64,000 nt of DNA from Darksidea phi (Eukaryota; Ascomycota; Dothideomycetes; Pleosporales; Lentitheciaceae): contig JASJFT010000001.1 in NCBI GenBank assembly GCA_030770425.1, forward strand, positions 186,001-250,000, given 5' to 3'. Positions within the stretch are counted from its first letter, which is position 1. Every line of letters starts with the position of its first letter. Positions 44,024 through 56,465 of this stretch are shown piece after piece. The notes under the pieces are model-generated. The model was not told where the DNA came from and did not search any database. It saw only the letters and a program-made list of their open reading frames with translations. Made by a program: the position numbers and the translations under genes.

Positions 44024-44723
44024 GTTTACTTTGAAGAATTCTGGGGGTTCTAGTAGACGAAGAGCAACAAGCGTATAAGGAATGTAACGATCGGATATTC
44101 AATATTCTGGTCAGCTTTATATCTAGTACTGGGGGCTAGGTGAGAAGTATTAGCTATTCAAGTACAGGACTTGCGTCAGACATTCTCTTTTGCGCCGTTA
44201 TCCACGCTGCAGCTTAGAAAACACCTTACATCATCTAGCTAGCCGGCTTTGACCGGGACTGGTTCCGAGATGGTCGCAAACGCCCGATGGTGTTCGGAAC
44301 GCCTCGCAACGACAACACGTTCCTTTCACACAGGGTTGGGCTGCTGATCGTTTCTTTGCATTGACGCTGGAAACCATTTGTAATAGCGCGAAAGGAAGTA
44401 AGGTTTCTATCCAAAGTTCAAAGTTCAACGTCCCTGGGAAACCTCGGTCTGCTTACATAAGACGCCAACCCCGCGACTAGCGAAAATCCTTCCAAAAACC
44501 GTATTCACACACCTGCTCACCGCCGTCTCGTTGACACCCTCATTGCTAATCTCCTGGAGTCTCTGACTTTTCACTCTTTCTTGCTGTTGCTGAGGTAAAC
44601 CTAACATTGACAGATTGACCGATTTCGAAACATTGCTCTCGTGAACCCAGAACCCCGCATATATACGTCGACATCTCTGCTCGGTACCACGCTCCCCACT
44701 AGAGACAGTAATCAGAAGCGAAT
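44024..44723. other. Intergenic, divergent promoters
   Basis: About 700 bp between the SDR gene and emg1. No gene recognised. The right end is pyrimidine-rich, as expected for a fungal leader. Confidence 0.4.
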
Positions 44724-45686
44724 ATGGGCGGAGTACCAGTCAAGAAAGACGACGTGGCTGAACGCAAGCCTGCCCGAGAGTCTCCCGAGCGGGGAATAAA
44801 ACGAATCAGTTAGTACCTCGAGTTGCATCGCCTACCAAACTCGCTCCCCCCTCGGTGCGACGTTCGACCTGCTGACATGGCTCTCGCGCCAGGAACTCAG
44901 TCTCTGCCCCCGCCCGATCTCCCTAAGCTCGTCGCTGAACAGCACGCCCCGATCCCCAGCAATGACAAAGACACCCAGCGCCTCATCGTCGTCCTCTGCA
45001 ACGCCACGCTCGAGACGTACAAGGCCTCACATGGCTCCGGTCGAGGCCCTGGAGGTCGGGAAGAAAAGTTCAACCTGCTAAACAGCGATGATCACATCGG
45101 CGTGATGCGGAAGATGGGTCGCGACATCAGCGAGGCACGGCCAGACATTACTCACCAGGTGCGTGGAGTGGTGGCGTTGGGCTGCTCACAGATTAACACA
45201 GCTCCTTAGTGCCTGCTCACTCTGCTGGACTCGCCAATCAACAAGGCCGGCAAGCTCCAGATCTACATACAAACCGCTCGCGGCGTGCTCATTGAGGTCA
45301 GCCCGACTGTTCGGATTCCCCGCACCTTCAAGCGCTTCGCTGGACTCATGGTGCAGCTCCTCCACCGGCATCAGATCCGCTCGACCACGTCCAATGAAAA
45401 GCTCATCCAGGTCATCAAAAACCCCATCACGGACCATCTGCCGCCCAACTGCCGCAAGGTTACCCTGAGTTTCGATGCTGCGGTGGTGCGCGTTAGGGAC
45501 TACATCCATGATTTGAACAAGAATGAGAGCATCGCAGTCTTCATTGGAGCCATGGCCAAGGGCAACGACGACTTCGCGGACAAGATCAAAGATGATTCGA
45601 TAGCCATTAGCCAGTTCAATCTCAGTGCCAGCGTTGCATGCAGTAAGTTTTGCCACGCCGCTGAGGACGTCTGGAACATCATATAA
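44724..45686 (+). CDS. emg1: 18S rRNA pseudouridine N1-methyltransferase Emg1/Nep1
   Basis: Exons 44724-44808, 44893-45158 and 45210-45686, introns 84 and 51 nt, 275 aa. The SPOUT-family fold reads [79 protein letters not shown], then [19 protein letters not shown] and [23 protein letters not shown]. The SAM-binding knot is the IGAMAKG / SASVAC part. The enzyme methylates pseudouridine in 18S rRNA and is needed for 40S assembly in the nucleolus. The N-terminal 25 residues are charged and variable in the family. Confidence 0.95.
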
Positions 45687-47185
45687 TAGGGCCAACGGAA
45701 AGCGACCTATCCTCACCGGACACGCCTTTGGCCATCCATTGCCGTTTCGGGCGAACGGGACACGGAGGAGAATTGGTCACAGGAGTGCACTCCATGGCGG
45801 GACGCGCTCGGGCTTAGATCCCAACATCGATAGCCTGGGCGTTGTCGCTGCTTTTGTTTATGAGCGTCTGTCTGAGTTTTCTTTTACAACAAAATAACAC
45901 TCCGACTCAACGTCCAAAACTTACTCTCGGTAAAAGAGTTTCGTGGAGCAATCAACTTGCTCTGCCTCTCCTGTGTTTCCTTTTCTAGTTTCGCGCATTG
46001 TATGTTGCGGAGTGAAGATTGTAGGTGGTCGTGTTGGCAAAAGCCAGCTAACACGTGCGTCTCCCTTGCGAGCTCATCCAGTCTCTGGAGATAGTAAGAT
46101 AGATAGTAGCGATGGAAAGAGTGGCCTGGGATTTGGGGCTTGATTGACGTCAGCCTTCGTATCTCACGAATGGAAACAGTTGCATCCCCATTCCAACTAT
46201 GGCCTGCGACTTTGTCATTGCGCGTATTCAACATACTGCGGCAGGGCTTACTGCCTTCGGGCTCAATTACTGAGGCGGCATCTCGGCCTCGCGAGCAACG
46301 AATCGGCGCATCTCGTTGAGCGGGCCGCTACGGCTCCATCTGTCATCAGATCGAGTAATAGGGGCATATTCAATTGAGCGACATTTCGAGTCGAGGGCGT
46401 GCTGCGTATGAGGCGGGAGAGCAACCACTGTGCAAGGATACCTCCCCGTCTGGTCGCACTCGCTAGTCCGAACTAAAGTCGAGCGAAACTCTACAGAAGC
46501 CCCGTTTCGTCCTGCCGCATGAGGCGGACGTTGACTACCTACTGTTGTATGCTCAGGCTATCTTCGGCTCTAGCCATGCCACAGCGCAGTTTCCAGCTCA
46601 TTCTTCTGCATCGTTTTTGTCGCGTATAACGTCACTCGATAAATTAGCCGTGCATTGCGGCGACAGGTGGCGTATCCAGATGGCGGGCTCACGCGGCTAC
46701 ACACTGCATGAGGACCCAAATCAATGGAGAGTGCGTTCTCGGCTCGAATTGCAATGTGAGGCGAGAGCCGCACAGATTCCCTCGCGGACACGGACCTAGG
46801 AGAGATCCAATCCGCATCATTCGCTTCTGCCTCAATTTTAGCTGCATGCGGTGGACATGTGGCAGCACGAGGGCTCGACTTGACAGCGGACTCCTTGACA
46901 GCCAACAACATCAGTGGGGCGGACTAGAGACGGGTTTCCCGCAACGGCATGGGACGCCTTGCTAATCCCTCGGTCGTGGATCTGAGCGCCCTTCCTGTGC
47001 ATGGTCGAGATATAAACTAGAGGTGGTACCGTGAGTACAATTCCAACCTACTCACACATATCCTCTGCCTCTGATCGTTTACTTTTCGTTGTGTTCGCAG
47101 ACACAGCAGCATACTCTTCTTAGTTCCTTCGGCTGCATACCTCTCCGTCCTCTCGTTTCGTCCCCGTTCACCGCCATCTCCCGAA
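45687..47185. other. Intergenic, promoter of the VOC gene at right end
   Basis: About 1.5 kb. No gene recognised. At the right end a TATAAA (47011-47016) and a possible 5'-UTR intron with donor GTGAGT at 47031 and acceptor CGCAG ending at 47100 lie upstream of the VOC start. They cannot both be used as drawn, because the donor would sit too close to the TATA element. Confidence 0.35.
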
Positions 47186-49211
47186 ATGCCCGTCTCTCAC
47201 ATTGGTCTTACTGTTTCGCATCTTCCAACTTCTTCGTCCTTCTTTTTGGCTGCTCTGCAACCACTCGGATACCGCTACATCGGACAGCAAGGCAACCAGA
47301 TTGGTCTTGGTATTCGCGATGCCGACTTCTTCTTGTGCCAAGAAACGCCTGGGTAAGGATCCCATCGATCGTCAGGAGCGTTTCAAACTGACAAAACATA
47401 GCGTAAAAGCCGGTGCAGCGCACATTGCCTTCACCGCTCCCAGTCGAACGGCTGTTCGAGACTTCTACGCCGCCGCCCTGAACGCCGGTGGTCGACCAAA
47501 CGGAGCCCCTGCCTGCCGAAGTGAAGAGGATGGCCACTTCAATGCTGCTATCCTAGACTTGGACGGCAATAGCATTGAGGTAGTCTACAGAAATGGACCT
47601 GATATTAGAGATGACGGAACCGTTATCGAGCATAGTAGGGTCATCACATGGCAGAGAACTGTCTCGGAGGGCTTTCATGACAACCGAAGTGTCGTCAGTT
47701 CTCGCACCATGCAGTCCAGCTCGAAACAGGACGTCATGCCTGCGCTAGCAGAAGCAGTCTCCAAGGCCCCGTCTGCAGCATCAAAACCTCCCAGCGTAGC
47801 AAGAAGCGTGTCCGCACCCGTCGCAATACCACAGACATCGACCGCCCCGGATTCCGGCGATGGCGCCGCCAAAAAGATCATCGGAACCCTACTAGGAGCT
47901 GCAGCTGGTGCCGCCGTCGCCTACGCAATGGTTAAAAGCGAGCAAGACAGCGCGAAGAAAGAGGCAGAATTCAACGCGTTCAAGCAAGCTAAGGCAGCGG
48001 TGACTCAGCTCGCTCAGACCCCAACACAACCCCAGCTATCCATGCAAGACCCACAACAGACCTACGAAACGCAACCTAGTCCGCTTCACCGCAATATGGG
48101 CGACACCGCCTCTCAGTACACCTCACCCCAAGCAAGTAGCGTGTATGCTCCGCGCGCCATCGAGCCAGCGCCTCCGAACTACCACTCGCCGTCGTACACA
48201 TCAGCCCCGCCGACTCAAGTTAGTGGGCAGAGGGCTATCGAGTACCATCCGGCTTCTTCGGTAGGACCCACAAGGAGCCAGTTTGTTGCTCCTCACCGCT
48301 CGGTGACGAATCCCGAACTGTTGACGGTTGAGAAGGCTAGGAGCACGGTGTCAAAGGCACACAGTGCGGCTCCTAGCACGCTCATCTCTTCGTTTGTACC
48401 TGATCAGATTGATCGCAGGAGTAGTGAGGGGAGCCTCGCCTCTCACCAGTCGAGTAGATCAAAGGCCAAGTCCTCGCACACACATGCTTCGAGACAATCA
48501 TCGCATTCGAAACATACCAGTAGAAGTAGGGGGCCGTCTCCTCCACCTTCGAATGCCCCTTCGAAGGCCCCTTCGAAGGCTCCTTCCAAAGCAGCATCTA
48601 TCGTTAGCAGCATACTAGGTCGTGACAACAAGTCGACCGTAAGCAGCCTCAAAGACCCCTTTACCGATGCTTTCGAGGTCGTAGATACCGATGATTGCGA
48701 CACGGTTGCGCCCAGCGACAGCATCTCCAACGCCGGATCATCCTCACGCCGCAGTCACCGCAGCCATCGCAGCAGCAAACGTGACGATGAAGGCTCCGTA
48801 GCCAGCAGCAAGCACAGTTCCGCCTCAAAACACAGCAAGTCTTCAAAACACTCTTCCCACTCCCGAAAATCCCATTCGTCCCGCTCGCGCCACTCAGAGT
48901 ACCACTCTGCAGACGAGAGACCGCGTCTCCCCTCTATAATAAGCGAACCGTCGGACGCTAGTACGGTGAAGCCTATCAAGTCGTCGAAGAGCAGGAGTGG
49001 GGCAAGTGAGAGTGGTAGTCGACATAGTACGAGGAAGGATAGTGTCACCCAAGGGCAGTACGAGGGAAGTCTTAGTGGGGGGGTATCGTACGGTGAAATA
49101 CCAATCAGAGGCATCACGCCAAGCATGGTGGGTGGCGGGAATGAAGAGAACAAAAGTAGGACTATGGTCAGTTATGCGCACATGCAGAAGATGAAGGCAT
49201 TTGAGCAGTAA
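47186..49211 (+). CDS. VOC (glyoxalase-fold) protein with glycine zipper and disordered Ser-rich tail
   Basis: Exons 47186-47352 and 47402-49211 over a 49-nt intron give 658 aa. The N-terminus MPVSHIGLTVSHLPTSSSFF, GIRDADFFLCQETPG, VKAGAAHIAFTAPSRTAVRDFY and HFNAAILDLDGNSIEVVYR form a complete VOC domain (residues 1-135), with His and Glu at the places of metal ligands. A glycine-zipper helix follows near 215-236 (GTLLGAAAGAAVAYAM). The remainder is low-complexity: SKAPSKAPSKA repeats and a long Ser/His/Arg/Lys stretch near 520-560. The tail is probably disordered and may be phosphorylated. Metal binding and substrate are unknown. The fusion is unusual against the small stand-alone VOC proteins. 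Confidence 0.85.
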
Positions 49212-52200
49212 GCGGTACGGTTTTAGATCATCCGGTTCAACGCCCCTCCTGAATGTCGTACGAGGTTGTATTTGGTTCTTCCGGTTCCTTAGGCTTTGCA
49301 TGCGGAATCTCAGTCGCATCTTTGGTTTAGGTTCTTCCGCCTCGCCGTCCGGTCCGTATATTTTTCGGCGTTCAGTCCGGCTTTGACTTTTTGATTACAC
49401 CTTCTGCCTTGTTGCTTCTACGCGGCGCCTCATGATAGCTTCTCGACCTTGTATACATATAGAAAAGGTTATATAGAGACTTTGACATCATTTGGATCCA
49501 TCCGTCCGGAGTATTTTGGTCTTTTGCGACAAATCCATCAGATCGTGCGTCATATCAAAACCAAGGCGTGTTTTTTGTCCGAGTAAGTGTGACTTACAAA
49601 TATCGGTATTGCTCATGCTCTAGGGTTCGCCGTACTAGGACAAGGCCCTCCGCCTTTTCGCCACTTTTGCTTGGTGCGCATCATTTAGCATTTTGCGCCA
49701 TGCGATCGTTCCGACTCAATCATCATGAAGGGATACGAATCACACACGCCTTTACACCCTACAGAAGACTAGGCTAACCCATAAGTACAGCTGCTACACT
49801 TCCCGTAAATACAACATTGTGTCCATGTAATGCTCGCTTCACCTACATACTACCAACTCCGTAACGGTAAAATGAGGGCCAGTACTCTCATTCCCACTCT
49901 TGCGCATGCCTTCAATTTCTTTCTAAGGCTTGAGCACGCCGCGGCTAAGTGGTAAGCATTGGTTGCAATCCGCTCACCATTTGTCGCGGTGGAGGGTGAC
50001 GCGCACCTGTTTTTCACACTCGTTGGTAGCGGTTTGAGTACTTCGGGATTCGTCCCGGTGCGCTAATGTGCAGGATACCCAAGGTAGTCTGTTCCTGCTT
50101 TCGCATAGCTTTGCTCAGCTGTGTAGCTGATATCCGAAATTGAAAGGTATCCGTGTTTTATATCGTACTTTCCAGTCAAGCCTCGGTACGCCACCGTGCC
50201 GGCGAGTAGCTTCTCGATGTAAGCATTTGATTGTGCCTCCTGGTTGCCATCTTTTCTTTCGGGACATCGAGATCATCGCTAGTAGTGGAGATTGATTTGC
50301 TCTCGTCTTGTTGGTTCATATCATAGTGCCAATGATTGATCGAAGATCATACACTTGTTTTGCGGAAGTCTGATGATATGTTCGACTTGCTATGGGTACG
50401 AGGTGCTGTAGCTTTTTGACTTGGTAATTTGTTCACATGTCTGTGTTGACCTAGATTTAGAAAATGAAGGAAGCAAAGACTTATTCGCGATAATGACTGA
50501 AGGGGTGTTTGTATAGGCCCGGTGGGTTACACTTGGAAATGGCAATGTATCTGAGATAGTTACATAGACTGCTTTAGTGATAAGCAACATCTTGTTAGTA
50601 CGCAAGGTCTTAAGAGTCGCGGAACATCTATAATCACGAATGCAACTGAAAGGTCTTGAACTGGCGGAATCGGTTGTTCGACACTCTATCACCGCTTGTT
50701 TCTTCCCTCTTCCCTTATCAATTTCTCTTAGTCGTGGAGATTGATGTTCATTTCACCCAACACTCTTACCTTTCTATGGGAAACTGGACGAAGCTCTCAC
50801 TTACTAGCACCAACGAGGTTCCCAAACTCACCCTCTCATCATCCTTTCCCGAACGACGGATCGCCTTCCGCGACCTCCTTCCGATAGAAACCGATATTCC
50901 TAAGAAGGTATGAATGACCTCGACCAGGCGAACGACCGTTAGCGAAGACATGTGGTAAGTTGGAGAAAGAGGTAAGGAAGCTGACTGGGTATAAGACATG
51001 GATGTAGTGAGTGGGATACTAGTATCATCGCGGGCAATTTTTATACTATGGGCGGTAGTATAGGTGTACTAACTTCTCGCCACTACTATTAGTCTCCTAA
51101 CTAGACTCTACGGTTTAGTAGTACATGTTATTACTCGTCGCCCTAATATTCGACATTCGAAATATTATCTCGTCGGTATCTTACGATCGATGGCACTATC
51201 TATAGCTCTATAGCTCTATTATCGTATAAGATGTAGGTATGGTACCTCTACTATGTTTCGTACGGGCCTTACAAAAGAGACTCCTACTATGCAAATCCGA
51301 ATTAAATAAACGACCTCAGCAGCAAAATCTATAACATGATGGACTCTATGTCTATTTCATCTTACGACCGGCCCACAGCCTCAACTCGCAGCGAATGCTT
51401 CATATACCAAACATCCCGCGACCTAGCCTGCGACGGTCAACCTTTCACTCCTACCTTTGACCGCAAGAGCCTCAAGAACGAGTCGGGTCGGTGCAAAGCC
51501 CCCCATCAAATCCGCAGCCTTATCATGCTCATCATCGACGTCACGATCTATTATACGAGCATGACGTCGTCGAATGTCGTCCGGAGAATAAGGAGATTTG
51601 ACCCGCAAATCGGGAGTTGGGTCGGATCCCCAAGGTCAGAGTCAAGTACCAGCTGGACAATATGGATATGAACGACTTGCGCCAAAAGGCTTTGAACTCC
51701 GATAGGCATGGGAGGTATGACAAAAGATGGCCGGTTAGCCTGATAATGGGGAGGCAGGGGTTGGTGCCAAAGGGCGCTGATAGCGATAAGCTCAGGGTCA
51801 AGGTGGAGAGGATGGCGCGCTAGCCGCAGAGAGACGGGGCGAGGAGATCGACGGAGACGATGCTATTAAGCGGGCGAGGATTGTATGATGGGACCGGGGT
51901 GTGGACTAGATTGCAGTCAGAGATTAGTGGCCGGCTGTGTCTGCCAGATTCCTGAACCTACCGGCTCGGTTTGGCTGCATTTTTGCGCGTCCGGTAAGCG
52001 GGTATTCAGTTTGCTGCCGAAACAGAGATGTATCATTAGGCGCATTCTCTTATCATGGCTAGCCTATATATGCATTACTCAATCAACTTTCATGGAGCGC
52101 GAGTTCCATGTACGGAAGTGATACCCTGCGGTAATCATTGGGCTGTCATTACTTCTTCGGAGGGCTTTACGATTGTGTCACGCCACGGTCATCCCAGTAA

Positions 52201-52944
52201 TGATTAAGAGACATTGGTTTCTCGTTCCCCAGACGGAGAAGACCGGGTGGTCTGATATCGGAGATAGTGTGAAGGGAGCTATGATGGAGGGGTAGAAGAC
52301 CACATGCGGGTGTTGTGCGAAGCCTGCACCTGATCAAAGTTTCTCCCGGCCTGAGTATGCATCCCATCTCCTTTCGGATAGTGCTATTACTTTTCGACTT
52401 GTTAATCATCCAAGAACATCCGAGACTACTGCGATCAAGTCCGAAGAAGTACTAGAGAGCTAGACCGGGGCAAAAAGAAATGAGCAGACATGAGCAAACC
52501 GCTCGAAAAGTATAGCGGTCCGGGTTACACGGATGCCAGGCCTCTCGGAGATGGCTTTAATTCACGTTACGCACGGGGAATGACTGCAGGATCGTGGGGA
52601 AGATCTTCATCGCATTGTGGCTGACACATGGCGTGTAGTGACGCCTAGATCACGCACGGTGCGATGAGCTGTCTTAGATCGCGCCGTCCTGAACGGGGAG
52701 CGGAATCCAGGTCGCACCTGCCGTAGCACAGAGCCATCCGGGCGGGAATGAAGCGTATTTTGTGTACATTTTCCGGGGAGGTAGTTTCAGAGATCGAGCA
52801 AGGCTGTAGCAGCAGTGGTGACATGAAATTTCAAAGGCTAGCCTAAGTCGGGCACTAGTGCAAACCACGAGCGAAATATGGCACCGTTCGCGGATCCACC
52901 ACCACCCCCACGAAAGCTCTCTCACTCAACTTTCCCTGTGCAAA
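49212..52944. other. Gene-poor stretch, AT-rich in part
   Basis: About 3.7 kb without a gene I can support. From about 50990 to 51340 the DNA is strongly TpA/ApT-biased (for example TATAGCTC repeated near 51210), like a RIP-degraded repeat. Around 51336-51823 there are two short plus-strand coding-like pieces in different frames (one includes KVRVKYQLDNMDMNDLRQKA), perhaps one broken gene. The rightmost part holds the Tan1 promoter. Confidence 0.35.
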
Positions 52945-54223
52945 ATGGATGGAAGCTCGAAGAAACGGAAAGCCGACTTAACGCAAAGCGATGTGGCCGG
53001 CAACAAGAGGTCCACGGTGAGTCGTCTTGCTTGTGCTACAGCGAGGCATTGGCTCTTTTCGCCTTGGCCTCGGGTTTCTTCTCGCTTTGCAGCTCCGGTA
53101 ACCTAGGTGCTAAACAACATCTAGGGAAAAAAGAAATGGAGCATGCCGCGGAGGGAAGGTGCTGGCTCGCGGGAAATCCAACCCGGCGACGTGGGCATTT
53201 GGGCATCTTGCGCCAGAGGCAAGGAAGCACCAACTATAGCCGACCTGCGTGATCTGTTCCAAGAGGTAGGGAGGATGCCGCCAGGCAGCAAAATTCCGCC
53301 AATGCCGGTTATCGACTGCTGACGGCCATGCAGTATGCATTGCAATTATACGGACTGAACCAGGCGGGCGCAGCAGCCGAGGACGAACAGTCCGACGACG
53401 AGGGGGGCGATATTGAAAGCGAAATCCAAAAAGAGATCGAGGGGATCCGAAAATCTGCTGTCGACCCTCTGTTCAGGCCCGCCAAGGTAGATACGGAATG
53501 CTGTACGCTGAGGGACACGCTATGCAGTCGCACGCTAATGCATACAGTGGTGTTCTTCAAGACCCGAGCGCCCGTCGAACCGGTTTCATTCATTCGCAAG
53601 ATCTGCGAGGATACTGCTAATGGCGCTGAGCAGCGGCGCTGTCGCTTCGTTAGAAGGTTGACACCAATCACGGCTACTGAAAAAGCGACAGAGAAAGGTC
53701 TCGAGGACGTGGCCCGCGAAGTCATCGCGCCACACTTCCATGAACCTAACCAAGTAGGGAAAAAGGTAGGTCCCAAGCGCTTCTCGCAAGGTGCTCTCAG
53801 ATGGTGCATCTTGACATTTGTGACCTGCAACGCACCTTGTTCGCTAAGGCACCAACTAATTATTCTGCAGTTCGCCATACGGGTATCTATTCGGAACAAC
53901 AAGCAGTTCTCCCGGGCCGAGGTCATTGAGAAGGTTGCAACAATCGTAGGCGAACATCATAAAGTGGACCTTTCGGGATACGATCTGCTCATTCTCGTGG
54001 AGATCTACAAGGTATGAAACTACATTGCGTGCTGAGACCCGTTGCACATGCGCCAGAGATCGTTCCGATCCTAGCGAGTTCTAACGATCAGCAGAACATT
54101 TTGGGAATGAGTGTTGTCGGCTCTGATTTCGAGAAGCTCAAGCGGTTCAACCTCGCGGAACTGCGCGATGCATCAGATGGAAAGGGCCACAAGGACCCGG
54201 AGACGACGGACCGGAAGCCTTGA
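52945..54223 (+). CDS. tan1: tRNA N4-acetylcytidine cofactor Tan1 (THUMP protein)
   Basis: Six exons (52945-53016, 53125-53265, 53334-53502, 53548-53765, 53871-54011, 54095-54223), introns 45-108 nt, all frames restored, 289 aa. It starts MDGSSKKRKADLT and continues with GKKKWSMPRR and IQPGDVGIWASCARGKEA. Then come an acidic linker (EDEQSDDEGGDIESE), VFFKTRAPVEPVSFIRKIC, CRFVRRLTPITATEKATEKGL, and the THUMP core FAIRVSIRNNKQFSRAEVI, VGEHHKVDLSGYDLLILVEI and NILGMSVV. In yeast, Tan1 brings tRNA to acetyltransferase Kre33 for ac4C12. Its length matches the yeast protein. Confidence 0.92.
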
Positions 54224-55323
54224 ATGAGAAATCGATTACCGATACTAGGGTAGACAGGCCGCCATACTCGGCCCCTGACACGACATATATACCTTTCAAC
54301 TACACCGAGACTATTGCAAGCTGCGGGCAACGAGGTTGCTAATGTAACATGTAGTAGTGCGCTCGCTACGGCCTCGTCTCCGAGTAGATGGGACGGGGGC
54401 AAGGCTCGCATGGCGTGCGAGCACACCGGCTTGATGGAAGCGGTGGATGTGTGACGAAAAGGCGCTGACGGCGCTATGGGGTTTTTGTCAAGGGAGCGCC
54501 AGGGCCCGCTTAGCCTGGTCTCGTATCTTCTTCCCTGCGTAAATCACGATACTTTTTCACATTGATACTAGCGCCAGTGCAATGGATCTCTTCAACGTCT
54601 CTCAGGTTTCATCGCCGTGTGCCATCAGCGACTTACTCCTAGATTGCATCTAGAGCAATGATCTCGAATTGCTAAGGCTAGCCAATCAGCGTGTCCGGTA
54701 GCCGACTCTACAACTCGGTGCGCTTGGCTCCAAGTGGTTACTTTAGACGAACGCTGGAGCAGCCGTTCCATTGCTCTCCGACGCCACTCGTCTCTTCTTT
54801 CTTGCCCTGTCTATGTGGCTGAAGTGCTAGGACTGTCAGTCTTGGGACTGACGGTGCTTCCGTCAAGCCTGAATGATGCATGCCCAATTTGCTTTTCACT
54901 TAGGTGGGTCTTTAGCCGAATCAAACACGGTTTACACAGCGGCATACTAGGCGGTATGACTCTAGTGGCATTTGCCAACGTGTGGCCGTGTTTCGAGCGT
55001 TAGCCATCCATCAGATATGTCGGTTACGGACCCATGTCGTGTCATCTCTCACATTTCTCTCTCCTCGGTCTTCCTCGGCGACCATCGGCTCGTCGTCATC
55101 ATCCTTTACGCCCTGTGAGCGCGGCTGCGATTCTGGGCGTCATGGTTCTTTGACTGCACTCAAAATCGGCTCCCCCAACTTCGCTGCAACCAGAAAACAG
55201 TTATATTTATCAGCACGACCTCCCTACGACAACATCACCAAAGACTCAAGAAGACATTACCAGGTTCTTGCTTACTTTTGCTACATTGTTTTTCCCCCGA
55301 TCGTCCCCTCGCTCACCTTCAAA
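54224..55323. other. Intergenic, no gene recognised
   Basis: About 1.1 kb. Upstream of the phosphotransferase gene the plus frame stays open for about 110 codons before its ATG, but it holds no recognisable domain and I regard it as leader sequence. Confidence 0.4.
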
Positions 55324-56465
55324 ATGCACCTGCCTCCACTAGATGTTGCAGTCTATCCTGTCGTCACCATCGGTCACGGACGACATGGTGGCCGTTCCGT
55401 TCAAACTTCTTCAGCAGTCTCTTCGTTATCCCCTTCATCGACGGCATCTTTTCAGCATGGTGTCGCCACCCCAAACTTCTCGAGCATCCAGAAAGTCATC
55501 CAGAAGACATTCCGCTCCGCGAGAATCGCAGTCCAACAAGTCGAGCGGATACAAGGACGTTTTCACCAAGTTTACCTAGCGAGACTTGCTGATGGCAACA
55601 CCTTGGTACTCAAATGTCCGCCAAACCAGTCGGTACGCATACTTCGGCACGAGAAGCACAGCCTTGAAACGGAACGCAAGACTCTCGAGACGCTTCGCGA
55701 GTACACGGAGCTGCCTGTCCCGCAGGTACTCAAATATGACAACCATGGAGCAAGCTTTGGGTCACCGTTCCTTCTTGCCAGTTACATGTCAGGACGGAGA
55801 CTTTCCGAGCTTGCCCTACATCTATCAGCTCACGAGCGCAGTGCCATCGACCGCACATTGGGCGCATATGTCCGCACTCTTGCGGGGCTCTCGGCAACTC
55901 AATTCGGCATGACACACCGAGTGTTTGCTAAGAAAGGGAGCAGCTCGTGGCGAGAAGCATTCCTTGCACTCCTCGAGTCGGCTTTACGCGATTCCGAAGA
56001 CATGCTCGTCACTGTGCCGTATGAGAGCATCCGATACTATGTTGGACGACACGCCCACTTCCTAGACGAGGTCACGGAGCCTCGTTTAGTAGCACTTCAT
56101 GTATGCGACCCGCAGAACGTGCTCGTCGATGAGCAAACGAAGCAAGTGACTGGCCTCGTGGGTTTCTCGAACGTCATTTGGGGGGATCCACTTATGAGTG
56201 GAGGTATTGCAGATGGGAGCGATGCATTTTTCGAAGGCTTTGGTGAACGGCCGTTGCAGTCGGTAGGAGTACAAGCTCGACATCTGATGTGAGTGCTCGA
56301 TGGTTCTAGTCTACGAAGTGCAGGGCTAATGTTGCGTCTAGCTACACCACATACCGAACTACAGTGCAGATAGTAGCACACCATTACCGACCACATTCTG
56401 GCATTGACGAGCTTGAAGCACGTCGCTCGCTGACACATGCGCTCAACAGACTTGCAGCCATGTAA
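55324..56465 (+). CDS. Aminoglycoside-phosphotransferase-fold protein, catalytic residues altered
   Basis: Exons 55324-56288 and 56342-56465 over a 53-nt intron give 362 aa. The N-lobe has QVYLARLADGNTLVLKC (Lys97 as ATP-binding Lys), ERKTLETLREYTELPVPQVL and PFLLASYMSGRRLSEL, as in the APH/choline-kinase-like family. At the catalytic loop, where active members read HxDxxxxN, this one has LHVCDPQNVLVD (His259, Asp262, Asn265), which is two residues short between Asp and Asn. The metal-binding Asp of the next motif is Gly280 in GLVGFSNVIWGDPL. Activity is therefore doubtful; it may be a pseudo-kinase or have moved residues. Substrate unknown. Confidence 0.8.

Noticed and set aside
40039..45686. 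A functional link between noxB, the SDR and emg1
   Set aside because: They have separate promoters, different strands and unrelated roles; the neighbourhood looks accidental.
48328..48730. Frames antisense to and overlapping the Ser-rich tail of the VOC gene
   Set aside because: They arise from the repetitive codon pattern of the tail.
49930..50010. tRNA-like D-loop sequence GCGGCTAAGTGGTAAGC
   Set aside because: The putative T-loop does not fit the consensus and no acceptor stem closes.
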